Origin: Pseudaeromonas sp041911695
Lineage (GTDB): Bacteria > Pseudomonadota > Gammaproteobacteria > Enterobacterales > Aeromonadaceae
Direction: 5' to 3'
Length of the DNA: 64,000 nt
NCBI GenBank assembly: GCA_041911695.1
Contig: JAYROM010000144.1
Location: forward strand, 17,283-81,282
The notes beneath the pieces were generated by a model. It saw only the letters and a list, made by a program, of their open reading frames with translations, was not told the DNA's origin and ran no database searches. Each line of letters starts with the position of its first letter. Positions within the stretch are counted from its first letter, which is position 1. Of the stretch, positions 17,776 through 26,318 are shown in pieces. The position numbers and the translations under genes are program-made.

Positions 17776-18467
17776 GTGCTGCTCCCGGCAATCAGGAACA
17801 CCCGACGCACGTCGCCGTAATCATCCAGTGTCAGCTGAATTTCGATCCCCTTGGGCAGGGTGGTGGGTTTACTCCAGGTGGAGACCCACTGCCCGCTGCT
17901 ATAGAAGCGCAGGCGAAAGGCACTCACCTTGTCCAGCAACGGGGTCACCGTCGGCTCGGTCCCCACCGCCGGATCCAGATAGCTGTAGCTGAGTCGCTCC
18001 AGCGTATTGTTGCGCAGACGATAGGCAACCCGCTGTAACTGCGAACGTGGCAGCTGACCAGAGGGGTTGAGCCATCCATTGCGTACAAACGCCACCGACC
18101 AGTCATCACTCTGCAGCTGAAACTGCGCCGCGGTGAATACGGCAGTGCTGGTTTCACCATTGTCGCGGGTGGTGCGCTCGGTGATCTGGCTGAAGTCGCG
18201 CTCCATCACATTGAAGACCCGCTGCAACGTGGCCAGTCGTTCGCTGCGATCGCGCATCACCTCATCATTGCGCATCACCCCTTGCAGCACCTGATAGGCG
18301 CCAAGGCTCAGGCTGGCCATGACCAGCAGGGCGACCAGCACCTCAATCAAGGTGAAGCCCTGCTCGCTGCGCGGCCGCCGCGACCGTGCATTAACGGGAG
18401 ACCTCGCTGCGTTCACGGGAGACATAAGTGCGTTAACGGGAGACATAGCTACGTCAACGGGAGACAT
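17772..18467 (-). CDS. gspJ: Type II secretion minor pseudopilin GspJ
   Basis: GspJ is a minor pseudopilin near the tip of the T2SS pseudopilus. The cleavage and transmembrane motif is EQG/FTLIEVLVALLVM. The leader is odd: in front of RSRRPRSEQG lie four tandem 7-residue units (MSPVDVA, MSPVNAL, MSPVNAA, RSPVNAR) encoded by the 21-bp repeat at 18388-18471. ATG starts are therefore possible at 18467, 18446 and 18425. I give the longest, which overlaps the gspI stop by 14 bases (231 residues). The frame is open to 18548, but that would overlap gspI by 95 bases and is unlikely. All extra residues fall in the leader removed by prepilin peptidase. Confidence 0.93.
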   Translation of the reverse strand: MSPVDVAMSPVNALMSPVNAARSPVNARSRRPRSEQGFTLIEVLVALLVMASLSLGAYQVLQGVMRNDEVMRDRSERLATLQRVFNVMERDFSQITERTTRDNGETSTAVFTAAQFQLQSDDWSVAFVRNGWLNPSGQLPRSQLQRVAYRLRNNTLERLSYSYLDPAVGTEPTVTPLLDKVSAFRLRFYSSGQWVSTWSKPTTLPKGIEIQLTLDDYGDVRRVFLIAGSST

Positions 18468-18471
18468 AAGT
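18388..18471. repeat. 21-bp tandem repeat, 4 copies, across the gspI end and gspJ start
   Basis: Four 21-bp units (18388, 18409, 18430, 18451) share the core ACGGGAGAC at exact 21-base spacing (18394, 18415, 18436, 18457). Units 2-4 carry on the minus strand the ATGTCTCCCGT that serves as candidate gspJ start; in unit 1 the ATG is AGG. The gspI stop TGA lies in unit 4. The period is in frame (7 residues), so copy-number change keeps gspJ readable. Confidence 0.95.
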
Positions 18472-18816
18472 ACGTAACGTGGCGCGGGCATTGGCTGCTG
18501 CCTCTTCGGTCCGCACCTCCACATCCAGCGCGCGGAAGCTATCATCATTGGTTTCCACCCCTTGCCAGCGCCAGTACCAGGTTCGCCCTGCCATGTTTTC
18601 CTGCCCCTTGGTCCAGTCGGTGCCGGGCCAGCGTTTGGCCAGCGTCAGCTCCGCCAACTGGTTATCCGCCACCCAGGTCGCCAGGGTCTTCTCTTCCATA
18701 TCGCCGAGTGCCACCATTTGACCGGTCACGGTACGCACCAAGGCCAGGCCGGCCAGCGCAAATACCGCCAACGCAACCAGTACCTCCAGCAGTGTCATGC
18801 CCCGTGCCGGTCTCAT
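18454..18816 (-). CDS. gspI: Type II secretion minor pseudopilin GspI
   Basis: GspI (120 residues) starts assembly of the pseudopilus tip complex with GspJ and GspK. The leader MRPARG is cleaved before MTLLEVLVALAVFALAGLALV, with Glu at mature position 5. The middle has the DNQLAEL and W-rich (RTWYWRWQGVET) segments of the family. The last residues (TYVSR) and stop are encoded inside the 21-bp repeat shared with the gspJ start. A 5-base gap separates it from gspH upstream. Confidence 0.96.
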   Translation of the reverse strand: MRPARGMTLLEVLVALAVFALAGLALVRTVTGQMVALGDMEEKTLATWVADNQLAELTLAKRWPGTDWTKGQENMAGRTWYWRWQGVETNDDSFRALDVEVRTEEAAANARATLRTYVSR

Positions 18817-18821
18817 GATGA

Positions 18822-19475
18822 TTACTCCTTGCTGATCGCAGCCAGCGCCGCACGATCCAGCGCTTCGACCTTGCCAGTCTCGTCGCCACGGATCTGCACC
18901 AGATAGGGCTGGCTATCGCTGCCGCTGTCAGCCGCCGCCGTCAGCGTCAGCTCAAACGGGGTGATCTCATTCCCCGGCAGCAGCAGGATCTGCGGCGCCA
19001 GGTCACTGTCATCCCCACTGCGGGCAAACCAGTCCTGCTTCTCGACGCCGAGGGTCCGGCTTTCGTTGTCCAACGTCAGCCCCCCCAACGACAAATCCAC
19101 TTGGGTTCCGGTCGGGAAGGTCCCCTCCGTGACCACCTTGTCTTTGACATAGGGGATCCAGAGTTGGTCATCCCATTCAGTGGCAATCGCGGTCTTCTGT
19201 TGCTCGACCGGGACATCGGCCTTGCGAGCGCGCACCATAAAACGGTAACCGGTCTTGTCGACCCGCAGGGCAATCACCCGCCCCTCGAGCACCGCCTGTT
19301 CCGACAGCTGCTGCACCACTGCCGTCAGCCGGGTTGCCTGGGTCCGTAAATCATCCTGGCCACCAGGCGCCAGACCGGGGATCGACAGCACCACAATCCC
19401 CACCGCACAGCCGATGATGACAATCACCAGCATAATTTCGATCAGGGTGAACCCCCGATGTTGAACGCGCTTCAA
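18822..19475 (-). CDS. gspH: Type II secretion minor pseudopilin GspH
   Basis: GspH (217 residues) is a minor pseudopilin joining the tip to the GspG filament. The leader MKRVQHRG is cleaved before FTLIEIMLVIVIIGCAVGIVVL, with Glu at position 5, and a beta-rich domain follows. It is slightly longer than many GspH proteins (about 190), with extra residues in the globular part. It is 9 bases downstream of gspG. Confidence 0.95.
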   Translation of the reverse strand: MKRVQHRGFTLIEIMLVIVIIGCAVGIVVLSIPGLAPGGQDDLRTQATRLTAVVQQLSEQAVLEGRVIALRVDKTGYRFMVRARKADVPVEQQKTAIATEWDDQLWIPYVKDKVVTEGTFPTGTQVDLSLGGLTLDNESRTLGVEKQDWFARSGDDSDLAPQILLLPGNEITPFELTLTAAADSGSDSQPYLVQIRGDETGKVEALDRAALAAISKE

Positions 19476-19484
19476 TGTGTCGCC

Positions 19485-19913
19485 TTACTTATCCATGTTC
19501 CAGTTGCCGATGTCGTCATCGGTGCCCGCTTCGCCATCCAGGCCAGTGGAGAAGACATCGATCTTGCCGTGTTCTCCCGGGCTCAGCAGTTGATAGGCAT
19601 TGCCCCACGGGTCCTTGGGCAGACGCTTGATATAACCGCCATCACGATAGTTACGCGGCTCCGGCTCACTGTTCGGCTTGTTGACCAGCGACTCCAGCCC
19701 CTGTTCAGTGGTTGGATAACGGCTGTTATCCAGCTTGTACATATCCAGCGCATTCTCCAGTGCCACGATATCCGTGACCGCCTTTTGCCGGTCGGCCTTC
19801 TCCTTGTTGCCCATCAGGTTGGGCACCACGATACTGGCCAGAATGCCGAGGATCACAATAACCACCATGATTTCCAGCAACGTGAAACCGCGTTGCGCCT
19901 GTCTGTTTCGCAT
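19485..19913 (-). CDS. gspG: Type II secretion major pseudopilin GspG
   Basis: GspG (142 residues) polymerises into the pseudopilus. The leader MRNRQAQRG precedes FTLLEIMVVIVILGILASIVVPNLMGNKEKAD, the classical type IV pilin-like N-terminus. The calcium-binding C-terminal region DVFSTGLDGEAGTDDDIGNW and KDPWGNAYQ are diagnostic for GspG. A 40-base gap separates it from gspF upstream, the second largest in the operon. Confidence 0.98.
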   Translation of the reverse strand: MRNRQAQRGFTLLEIMVVIVILGILASIVVPNLMGNKEKADRQKAVTDIVALENALDMYKLDNSRYPTTEQGLESLVNKPNSEPEPRNYRDGGYIKRLPKDPWGNAYQLLSPGEHGKIDVFSTGLDGEAGTDDDIGNWNMDK

Positions 19914-19953
19914 ACATCCTCCTGGTCAGACAAAAAATGGCTACCGCTGGCTA

Positions 19954-21174
19954 TCAGCGGCTAATCATATTATTCAGGTCCATCAGCGGCTGCAGGATAG
20001 AGACCACAATCCCGAGCACCACCACCGCCATGGTGACCACCAGCAACGGCTCGAACACGCCGAGCGCCATGTTGACCTGGCCTTCAAATTCACGATCCTG
20101 GTTATCGGCCGCCCGCTCGAGCATGCCATCCAGCTCCCCTGAGCGCTCGCCGGAGGCGATCATGTGCAGCATCATCGGCGGAAACAGCCGGGTCTGCTCC
20201 AGCGCCGCACGCAGACTGCTGCCCTCGCGCACATGGCCGGCAGCCTCTGTCAGGCAGGCGCGCGCAAAGTCGTTGGTCAGCACCTCGCCACTGATGCGCA
20301 TCCCCTCCAGCAACGGCACCGCGCTGGAGTTGAGAATACTCAGCGTGCGCGCATAACGGGCGGTATTCAGCCCGCGACTGACCCGGCCAATCACCGGCAG
20401 ACGCAGCACCTGGCGATGCCAGCCGCGCCGGCGGTCGGCATCCTTGACCCACCAGCGCCAGAACAGCACCAGACCCGCCAGCAGCATCAGCAGCCACAGT
20501 CCGTAATCACGCACAAAGTCGCTACAGCCCATCAGGATGCGGGTCGACAGCGGCAATTGTTGTTTCATATGTACAAACTGCTCAACCACCTTGGGCACCA
20601 CCGAGGAGAGCAGGATGGCAATCACGCCCACCGCGACCAGGGTCAGCACCACCGGATAGATCATCGCCTGCATCAATTTGCTCTTCATATGCTGGCGCTG
20701 TTCGGTGTAGTCGGCGAGACGGTTGAGCACGATATCGAGGTGGCCAGACTTTTCGCCGGCCGCCACCATGGCGCGATACAGTTGATCAAAGATCGACGGG
20801 AAGGCGGCCATTGCATCGGCCAGACTGTGGCCTTCAACCACCTTGCTGCGCACGGCGGCCATCAGCGTCCGGTGACGGGGCTTATCGCACTGCTGGGCGA
20901 CCGCCTTGAGTGCCTCCTCAATCGGCAGTGCGGCGGCGACCAGGGTGGCCAACTGACGGGTCACCAGTGCCAACTCGCCGGTGCTCATCGAGGGGCGCAA
21001 CAGTGCAAAGCCGGTCGCCTCACGGCGCACCTTCTCGGTGCTCTCCGTGACCTCCAGCGGGGTCAGCCCCTGCTCACGCAGGATCTGACGCACCTGACGG
21101 GCCGAATCCGCCTCCTGGACACCCTGCTTGCGCCGCCCCTTACTGTCGAGCGCCTGGTATTCGTAGGCGGCCAT
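19954..21174 (-). CDS. gspF: Type II secretion inner-membrane platform protein GspF
   Basis: GspF (406 residues) is the polytopic core of the inner-membrane platform, around which the GspE ATPase drives pseudopilin insertion. It starts MAAYEYQALDSKGRRKQG and has two cytoplasmic four-helix repeats (about 70-170 and 275-375, the second with GERSGELDGMLERAADNQ) and three hydrophobic segments (about 170-195, 220-240, 375-395). It starts 1 base after the gspE stop. Confidence 0.97.
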   Translation of the reverse strand: MAAYEYQALDSKGRRKQGVQEADSARQVRQILREQGLTPLEVTESTEKVRREATGFALLRPSMSTGELALVTRQLATLVAAALPIEEALKAVAQQCDKPRHRTLMAAVRSKVVEGHSLADAMAAFPSIFDQLYRAMVAAGEKSGHLDIVLNRLADYTEQRQHMKSKLMQAMIYPVVLTLVAVGVIAILLSSVVPKVVEQFVHMKQQLPLSTRILMGCSDFVRDYGLWLLMLLAGLVLFWRWWVKDADRRRGWHRQVLRLPVIGRVSRGLNTARYARTLSILNSSAVPLLEGMRISGEVLTNDFARACLTEAAGHVREGSSLRAALEQTRLFPPMMLHMIASGERSGELDGMLERAADNQDREFEGQVNMALGVFEPLLVVTMAVVVLGIVVSILQPLMDLNNMISR

Positions 21175-21175
21175 C

Positions 21176-22744
21176 TTAGTCCTCCCGCGTCACACGCAGC
21201 ACTTCTTCCAGGCTGGTGACCCCGGCCAGCACCTTGTCCATGCCGTCACGACGGATGCTCGGGGTGTGGTTACGGATCAGACGCTCAATCGCCATTTCAC
21301 CGGATTCAGCGTGGATCGCCTCGCGCACTGACTCATCCACCAGCAACAACTCATGAATACCCGTACGACCGCGATAGCCGGTCTGGTTACAGGCCTCACA
21401 ACCGCAGGCGCGATAGACGGTGACTGCCGCGTCAGGGGCCACATCCAGCACCTCACGCTCCTGTGCGCTCGGCTGATAGCCAATGCGGCAAGCCGGACAC
21501 AGGGTGCGCACCAGACGCTGCGCCAGCACGGCAAGTAGCGAGGTCGACAACAGAAACGGCTCGATGCCCATGTCCCGCAAACGGGTGACCGCACCGATGG
21601 CGGTATTGGTATGCAGGGTTGACATCACCAGGTGACCGGTCAACGACGCCTGCACGGCAATTTGCGCGGTTTCGAGGTCACGGATTTCGCCGACCATCAC
21701 CACATCCGGGTCCTGACGCAGAATCGCACGCAGGCCACGGGCAAAGGTCATGTCCACCTTGGGATTGACCTGGGTCTGGCCGATGCCTTCCAGGTCATAT
21801 TCGATAGGGTCTTCGACGGTGAGGATATTGCGGTCGCGTGAGTTGATCTCCGACAGCGCCGCATACAGGGTGGTCGACTTACCCGAGCCGGTCGGCCCAG
21901 TGACCAGAATAATGCCGTGCGGTTTGCGGATCAGCGAGGAGATGTGCTCACGGTTACGCTTGGTCATCCCCAGCTGTTTGAGCTCAAGACGCACATTGTT
22001 CTTGTCGAGCAGACGCAGCACCACGCGCTCACCATAACTCGACGGCATGGTTGACACACGCACGTCGACTGCCCGGCCGCCAATACGCAATGCGATACGA
22101 CCATCCTGCGGGATACGCTTCTCGGCAATATCCAGCCGTGCCATGACCTTGATACGCGACACCAGCAACGAGGCCAGCTTGCGTTGCGGACGCAGGATTT
22201 CGCGCAACACGCCATCGATTCGGAAACGGATCACCAGGTGGCGTTCAAACGTCTCGATATGAATATCCGACGCCTCCTCCTTGATCGCTTCGCTGAGCAT
22301 GGCATTAATCAGGCGGATGATCGGCGCGTCATCCTCGGCATCGAGTAGATCCTCATTCTCCGGCAGCTCTTCGGCCAGCGTAAAGAAGTCCACCTCGTTA
22401 CCGATATCCTCCATCAGTTGGCGTGCTTCAGACGAATCGCGCTGATAGCTGGCCATCAGATGCTCATCAAACGCCTCGCCTTCGAGCGTCTCCACCACAA
22501 ACGGCGCCCCAGCCACCCGGCGCGCCTCAAGCAGGGTTTGCGTGGTCACCCCGGGGCGCACCAACAGGTACAAGCCGTCGGCACGCTCCTCAAGGATCAC
22601 CCCGCGGTCGCGGGCAAAGGCGAACGGCAGGCGGACCGCGCTATCCACGCCCTCCACCGCTGCGCTGTCCGGCACGCCATCCCGTGGGGCATCGACGCCA
22701 TCACCCATCGCGGCGACGCTGGCGGAGGTCAGTGCGCTATTCAT
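21176..22744 (-). CDS. gspE: Type II secretion ATPase GspE
   Basis: GspE (522 residues) powers pseudopilus assembly. After an extended N1 domain it has the Walker A motif GPTGSGKSTTLY, an Asp box, Walker B (ILRQDPDVVMVGEIRD), the His box (GHLVMSTLHTNTA) and the tetracysteine zinc motif (LCPAC...CGCEACNQTGYRGR). The N-terminus is about 20 residues longer than usual, rich in D, G, A and V. Even so, ATG 22744 overlaps the gspD stop in an ATGA junction like the others in this operon, which supports this start; ATG at residue 13 is the alternative. Confidence 0.97.
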   Translation of the reverse strand: MNSALTSASVAAMGDGVDAPRDGVPDSAAVEGVDSAVRLPFAFARDRGVILEERADGLYLLVRPGVTTQTLLEARRVAGAPFVVETLEGEAFDEHLMASYQRDSSEARQLMEDIGNEVDFFTLAEELPENEDLLDAEDDAPIIRLINAMLSEAIKEEASDIHIETFERHLVIRFRIDGVLREILRPQRKLASLLVSRIKVMARLDIAEKRIPQDGRIALRIGGRAVDVRVSTMPSSYGERVVLRLLDKNNVRLELKQLGMTKRNREHISSLIRKPHGIILVTGPTGSGKSTTLYAALSEINSRDRNILTVEDPIEYDLEGIGQTQVNPKVDMTFARGLRAILRQDPDVVMVGEIRDLETAQIAVQASLTGHLVMSTLHTNTAIGAVTRLRDMGIEPFLLSTSLLAVLAQRLVRTLCPACRIGYQPSAQEREVLDVAPDAAVTVYRACGCEACNQTGYRGRTGIHELLLVDESVREAIHAESGEMAIERLIRNHTPSIRRDGMDKVLAGVTSLEEVLRVTRED

Positions 22745-24783
22745 TGTGCCGGTCTCAGGAAGGTCGACCGGGCGGACGAGGCGGCGCTCTGCTGATTCTT
22801 GCTCATGTTATCAATCATCTGCTGCACCTCAGGCGACACGATCGCGTCCTTGTCCGGTTCCGGGTAGGCCTGCAGCTGTGGCGTCGACAGGTCCGGCATC
22901 AGGCGCAGCCCCTTGCTGGCGCGTTCGAGCTGTTCAGCACGGAACATGGTGTACTTGTTATTCGAAATCCCGGTATAAGTCACCGGATCACGCAGGATGG
23001 TCGGACGGATAAACACCATCAGGTTACGCTTGGTCTTATCGCTCTTGGTCGACTTGAACAGCTCACCGACCACCGGGATATCGCCGAGCAATGGCACCTT
23101 GGAGACCACCTCATTGGTCTTCTCGTCGAGCAGACCGCCAAGGACAATGGTTTCGCCGCTCTTCACCAGTACCGAGTTCTTGATGGTACGCACGTTAAAG
23201 GTCGAGCCCAGGCTGCTGCTGGTGGTGGTGGAATCGACGCTGGAAACCTCCTGCTCGATATCCAGCATCACCGAATCCCCTTCGTTGATCTGCGGCTTGA
23301 ACTTGAGCTTGGTGCCGACCGTCTTGCGCTCAACCGTGTTGTAGACGGTACTGCTGTCGGTCGAGGTCTGGGTCCCGGTCAGCACCGGCACTTCCTGACC
23401 GACATTGAACTCGGCCTCCTGGTTGTCCATGGTGGCCAGACTTGGAGTCGCCAACACATCGTTCTTGGTATCGGAACGCAATGCGGTCACCAATCCAAAC
23501 CAGTCGCCGTGGTAGAAGCCGAGCGCGGCACCGGACAGACCCGCCACCGTCGAGGTACTGCTGGTACTTGGATCCGAGCTCTTGTAATCCAGATAGGTGG
23601 TCACCCCGATATTCGACGAGGTGCTGTCGGCAAACTGCACCATACCGGCATTGGTATTCCCCCACTGCACGCCGAGTTGCGCCGCATTGCTGCTGGTCAA
23701 CTCAACGATGATGGCTTCAACCAGCACCTGGGCACGACGGATATCCAACCGGCCGAGGATCTTCTCCATCTCCTGCATCATGTCCGGCTGCGCGGTGATA
23801 ATCAGTGAGTTGGTCTGCTCGTCGGCTTCAATGCTTACCTTCTTGTCGGCGGTGATCCCCCCGCTGCCGGCCGAGGCCTGGGTGGTGGTACCGCCCTTGC
23901 CGGTCTGGATACTCTTGCTGACCCCGGTCAGCACATCGACCAGATTCTTGGCCTTGGCATACTTGAGATAGAAGACGCGGGTATTACCCTGGCTCTCCTG
24001 ATCCTTATCCAGCTGGCGGATCATCTGGATCACACGCTGACGTGCCTTGGGCTCGCCGGAGATCACCACCGCATTGGTGCGCTCATCAGCCACCACTTTC
24101 GGCGTCAGCAACGAACTGCTGCCCCCCTGTTTGTCATCCTTGGTCAGCGCGGTCACCAGACGCACGATCTCCGCGGCCGAGGCAAAACGCAGACGAATGA
24201 TGTCAACATCCTGGTCACCGGCCTTGTCGACGCGATGTACGATCTCGACCAGACGGTTGACCACCATGGCACGGCCGGTAATCAGCAGCACATTGGAGGG
24301 TTCATAATGCACGACGTTGCCGCCACCGGCATTGTCATTCAGCTGGCGCAACAAGGGGGCCAGTTCGCGCACCGAGACGTTGCGCACCGGCACCACGCGG
24401 GTCACCATCTCGTCGCCTGAGCCCGGTTTGGCGTCATCCACCACCGGTACCCCAGAGGTCTTAGCGGTGTTGGAGCGCACCACCTTGACCACCCCACTGT
24501 CCATCGGCACCACGGCAAAGCCATACACGTCGAGCACGCTCAAGAAAAATTGGTAGTACTGCTCTTCATTCAGCAGGTCATAGCTACGCACATTGATTTT
24601 GCCGCGTACCGCCGGATCGACAATGATGGTCTTGTTCAGGTTGCGGCCGACGGTATTGATGAATTCCTGAATGTCGGTGTTCTTGAAACTGGCAGAAAAC
24701 TCCGCCGCCTGGCTGCATGGCGCCCCCAGCAGGGCGGCAACGAGAATGCCAGCCAATACAGAACGTGTACCCTTGATGTGCAT
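22741..24783 (-). CDS. gspD: Type II secretion outer-membrane secretin GspD
   Basis: GspD (680 residues) forms the outer-membrane channel. ATG 24783 gives a clean signal peptide (MHIKGTRSVLAGILVAALLG, cut after ...CSQA). The longer frame from 24852 would run into gspC. N0 (EFSASFKNTDIQEFINTVGRNLNKTIIVDP), N1-N3 and the secretin domain (VPVLTGTQ...VPLLGDIPVVGELFKST...FIRPTILRD) follow in order, with a short S-domain tail. Serine/threonine-rich loops mark the gate region. The gap to gspC is 28 bases. Confidence 0.97.
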   Translation of the reverse strand: MHIKGTRSVLAGILVAALLGAPCSQAAEFSASFKNTDIQEFINTVGRNLNKTIIVDPAVRGKINVRSYDLLNEEQYYQFFLSVLDVYGFAVVPMDSGVVKVVRSNTAKTSGVPVVDDAKPGSGDEMVTRVVPVRNVSVRELAPLLRQLNDNAGGGNVVHYEPSNVLLITGRAMVVNRLVEIVHRVDKAGDQDVDIIRLRFASAAEIVRLVTALTKDDKQGGSSSLLTPKVVADERTNAVVISGEPKARQRVIQMIRQLDKDQESQGNTRVFYLKYAKAKNLVDVLTGVSKSIQTGKGGTTTQASAGSGGITADKKVSIEADEQTNSLIITAQPDMMQEMEKILGRLDIRRAQVLVEAIIVELTSSNAAQLGVQWGNTNAGMVQFADSTSSNIGVTTYLDYKSSDPSTSSTSTVAGLSGAALGFYHGDWFGLVTALRSDTKNDVLATPSLATMDNQEAEFNVGQEVPVLTGTQTSTDSSTVYNTVERKTVGTKLKFKPQINEGDSVMLDIEQEVSSVDSTTTSSSLGSTFNVRTIKNSVLVKSGETIVLGGLLDEKTNEVVSKVPLLGDIPVVGELFKSTKSDKTKRNLMVFIRPTILRDPVTYTGISNNKYTMFRAEQLERASKGLRLMPDLSTPQLQAYPEPDKDAIVSPEVQQMIDNMSKNQQSAASSARSTFLRPAQ

Positions 24784-24811
24784 TAACGCCTCGACTCCGC
24801 GGTGCTGGCCT

Positions 24812-25684
24812 CTATTGCGCCAGATTGATATATACATCCTGTTGCTGGCCATTTCGCTCCAGCGTCAGGGTCATCTCGGTCATGTTGGGTAATTGATTCA
24901 TGATCTGCATTGCCTGACCAGTGTCGCGCAGATCGTAGCCATTGATGGCCACGGCCAGATCATTGGCCTGCAAACCCAAACGGCTAAAGAAGCCGGGATC
25001 TTTGCCTGGATTGACCCGATACCCAGAAAGCTTGTCGCCGTTCATCACCGGCGAAATGTTGACATAATCCAGCAGTTTGCCCGGATCCTTGACCAGATCA
25101 TCGCGCAAGGCGTGCAGGTCCGGCCCATTGGCCGGCGGCGGTCCAGGCGGGGCGGCACCGGCCGGTGCCGCCTTATAGGTCTCACCATCCAGCATCAGGG
25201 TTTCGTCCTGCCCCTGGTTATCAATGATCACCCGATCGGGCTGTACGGCGCGCAACTTGGCACGCGTTCCATGAATGGTTTCCCCAGGGCCGTAGGTACT
25301 TTCATCTCCGGCACTGAGAATAATGGCGATGGAGCGGCTGGGTACGGTACTGGCCAGCACCCCGGTCAGGGTCAGGTTAAGTTTGGTACGCGGGGCATTG
25401 CCATCGGTCGGTCGCGGCGGTGGCAACACGGCGGCCGCATTCTCCGCCTTGCCAAACAGCGTCAACGCCAGCAAGGGACCCGGATCCAGCGGTGCCGGGG
25501 CCGGCCCGCGCGCCACAGGCAGGTTTAACGGCGCGGACTTGGCGGCAGGGGCTGGCAACAGACGCCAGGTCAGCGTCGCCAATTGCTGACAGGCCAGCAC
25601 CAGCAGTATCAGCATGATCAACTGACTGCTGCGGCTGACTGGCAACCAGCGTGCCCAGCGTCGCATTGCATCCCGTTCCAACAT
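24812..25684 (-). CDS. gspC: Type II secretion inner-membrane protein GspC
   Basis: GspC (290 residues) connects the inner-membrane platform to the secretin. It has a short cytoplasmic N-terminus, one transmembrane helix (about 21-37, LIMLILLVLACQQLATL), a proline/alanine-rich linker, the HR domain (KLNLTLTGVLAS...SIAIILSAGDESTYGPGE) that contacts GspD N0, and a C-terminal PDZ-type domain (GLQANDLAVAINGYDLRD). It is the first gene of the operon, with AGGAAAAG before ATG 25684. gspAB and the prepilin peptidase gspO are not in this window. Confidence 0.96.
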   Translation of the reverse strand: MLERDAMRRWARWLPVSRSSQLIMLILLVLACQQLATLTWRLLPAPAAKSAPLNLPVARGPAPAPLDPGPLLALTLFGKAENAAAVLPPPRPTDGNAPRTKLNLTLTGVLASTVPSRSIAIILSAGDESTYGPGETIHGTRAKLRAVQPDRVIIDNQGQDETLMLDGETYKAAPAGAAPPGPPPANGPDLHALRDDLVKDPGKLLDYVNISPVMNGDKLSGYRVNPGKDPGFFSRLGLQANDLAVAINGYDLRDTGQAMQIMNQLPNMTEMTLTLERNGQQQDVYINLAQ

Positions 25685-25733
25685 CTTTTCCTGCCTAAAG
25701 GCGGCGTAGCCGCTCGTGACCCATTTTGCAAGT

Positions 25734-25749
25734 CAGGTATTCTTACCTG
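25734..25749. promoter_or_regulatory. Inverted repeat upstream of gspC
   Basis: CAGGTA (25734-25739) and TACCTG (25744-25749) form a perfect 6+4+6 inverted repeat, 50 bases before the gspC start. It could be an operator of the secretion operon. The regulator is unknown and chance is not excluded. Confidence 0.35.
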
Positions 25750-25843
25750 TAGCGATGGAACTGACAACCGCCCTGACCTCACGCAATGACAAATTCATGA
25801 ATGGCGCCACTTAAATTGATGAAACCTGACATGGTTTATCCTC

Positions 25844-25852
25844 TGGTATACT
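25844..25852 (+). promoter_or_regulatory. Extended -10 element of hslR
   Basis: TGGTATACT (extended -10, 5/6 match in the hexamer) lies 30 bases before hslR. No strong -35 is seen and no clear heat-shock sigma-32 promoter was found, although hslR is heat-induced in E. coli. Confidence 0.4.
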
Positions 25853-25882
25853 CTCTTTTTCATCAGATACAGGAGCGCCAGG

Positions 25883-26284
25883 ATGACCGCAGAGAACGCC
25901 AGCGCCCTGCGCCTTGATAAATGGTTATGGGCCGCACGCTTCTATAAGACCCGCGCAATAGCCCGTAGCATGATTGAAGGCGGCAAGGTGCATTACAATG
26001 GCCAGCGCAGCAAACCAGGCAAGCAGGTCGAAGTCGGCGCGCAGTTACGCCTGTGGCAAGGTGATGACGAACGAGAGGTGATCGTCCGGGTGCTCAGTGA
26101 ACAGCGCCGGGGGGCACCGGAAGCCGCTCTGCTCTATGAAGAGACGGCCGCCAGTCTGGCCAAACGGGCCAAGATGGCCGAAGCGCGACGCCTGAACAGC
26201 CTGTACGCGCCGCATCCGGAAACCCGACCGGACAAAAAACAACGCCGCGACCTACTACGACTCAAACAGGGCGATCTGGCCTGA
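25883..26284 (+). CDS. hslR: Ribosome-associated heat shock protein Hsp15
   Basis: Hsp15 (133 residues) is an S4-domain RNA-binding protein that recycles stalled 50S subunits carrying peptidyl-tRNA. The S4 fold is seen in LRLDKWLWAARFYKTRAIARSMIEGGKVHYNGQRSKPGKQVEVG, followed by a basic C-terminal helix (RPDKKQRRDLLRLKQGD). CAGGAG stands before the ATG. It is 34 bases ahead of hslO, forming the conserved heat-shock pair. In E. coli hslR follows yrfG directly; here the gsp operon lies between them. Confidence 0.96.
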   Translation: MTAENASALRLDKWLWAARFYKTRAIARSMIEGGKVHYNGQRSKPGKQVEVGAQLRLWQGDDEREVIVRVLSEQRRGAPEAALLYEETAASLAKRAKMAEARRLNSLYAPHPETRPDKKQRRDLLRLKQGDLA

Positions 26285-26318
26285 GCGCCGGCTTGCCCAT
26301 CACAGACCGAGAACCAAG

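Noticed and set aside
18468..18548. Longer gspJ start at 18548
   Set aside because: Would overlap gspI by 95 bases and put a long non-pilin extension before the leader; the ATGs in the 21-bp repeat fit the operon's short overlaps.
22423..23808. 461-codon plus-strand ORF opposite gspE/gspD
   Set aside because: Antisense to two firm secretion genes, Arg/Pro/His-rich shadow sequence.
25816..25852. Sigma-32 heat-shock promoter for hslR
   Set aside because: TTGATGAAACC resembles a -35 half but no CCCCAT-type -10 lies at 13-15 bp; only an extended sigma-70 -10 could be supported.
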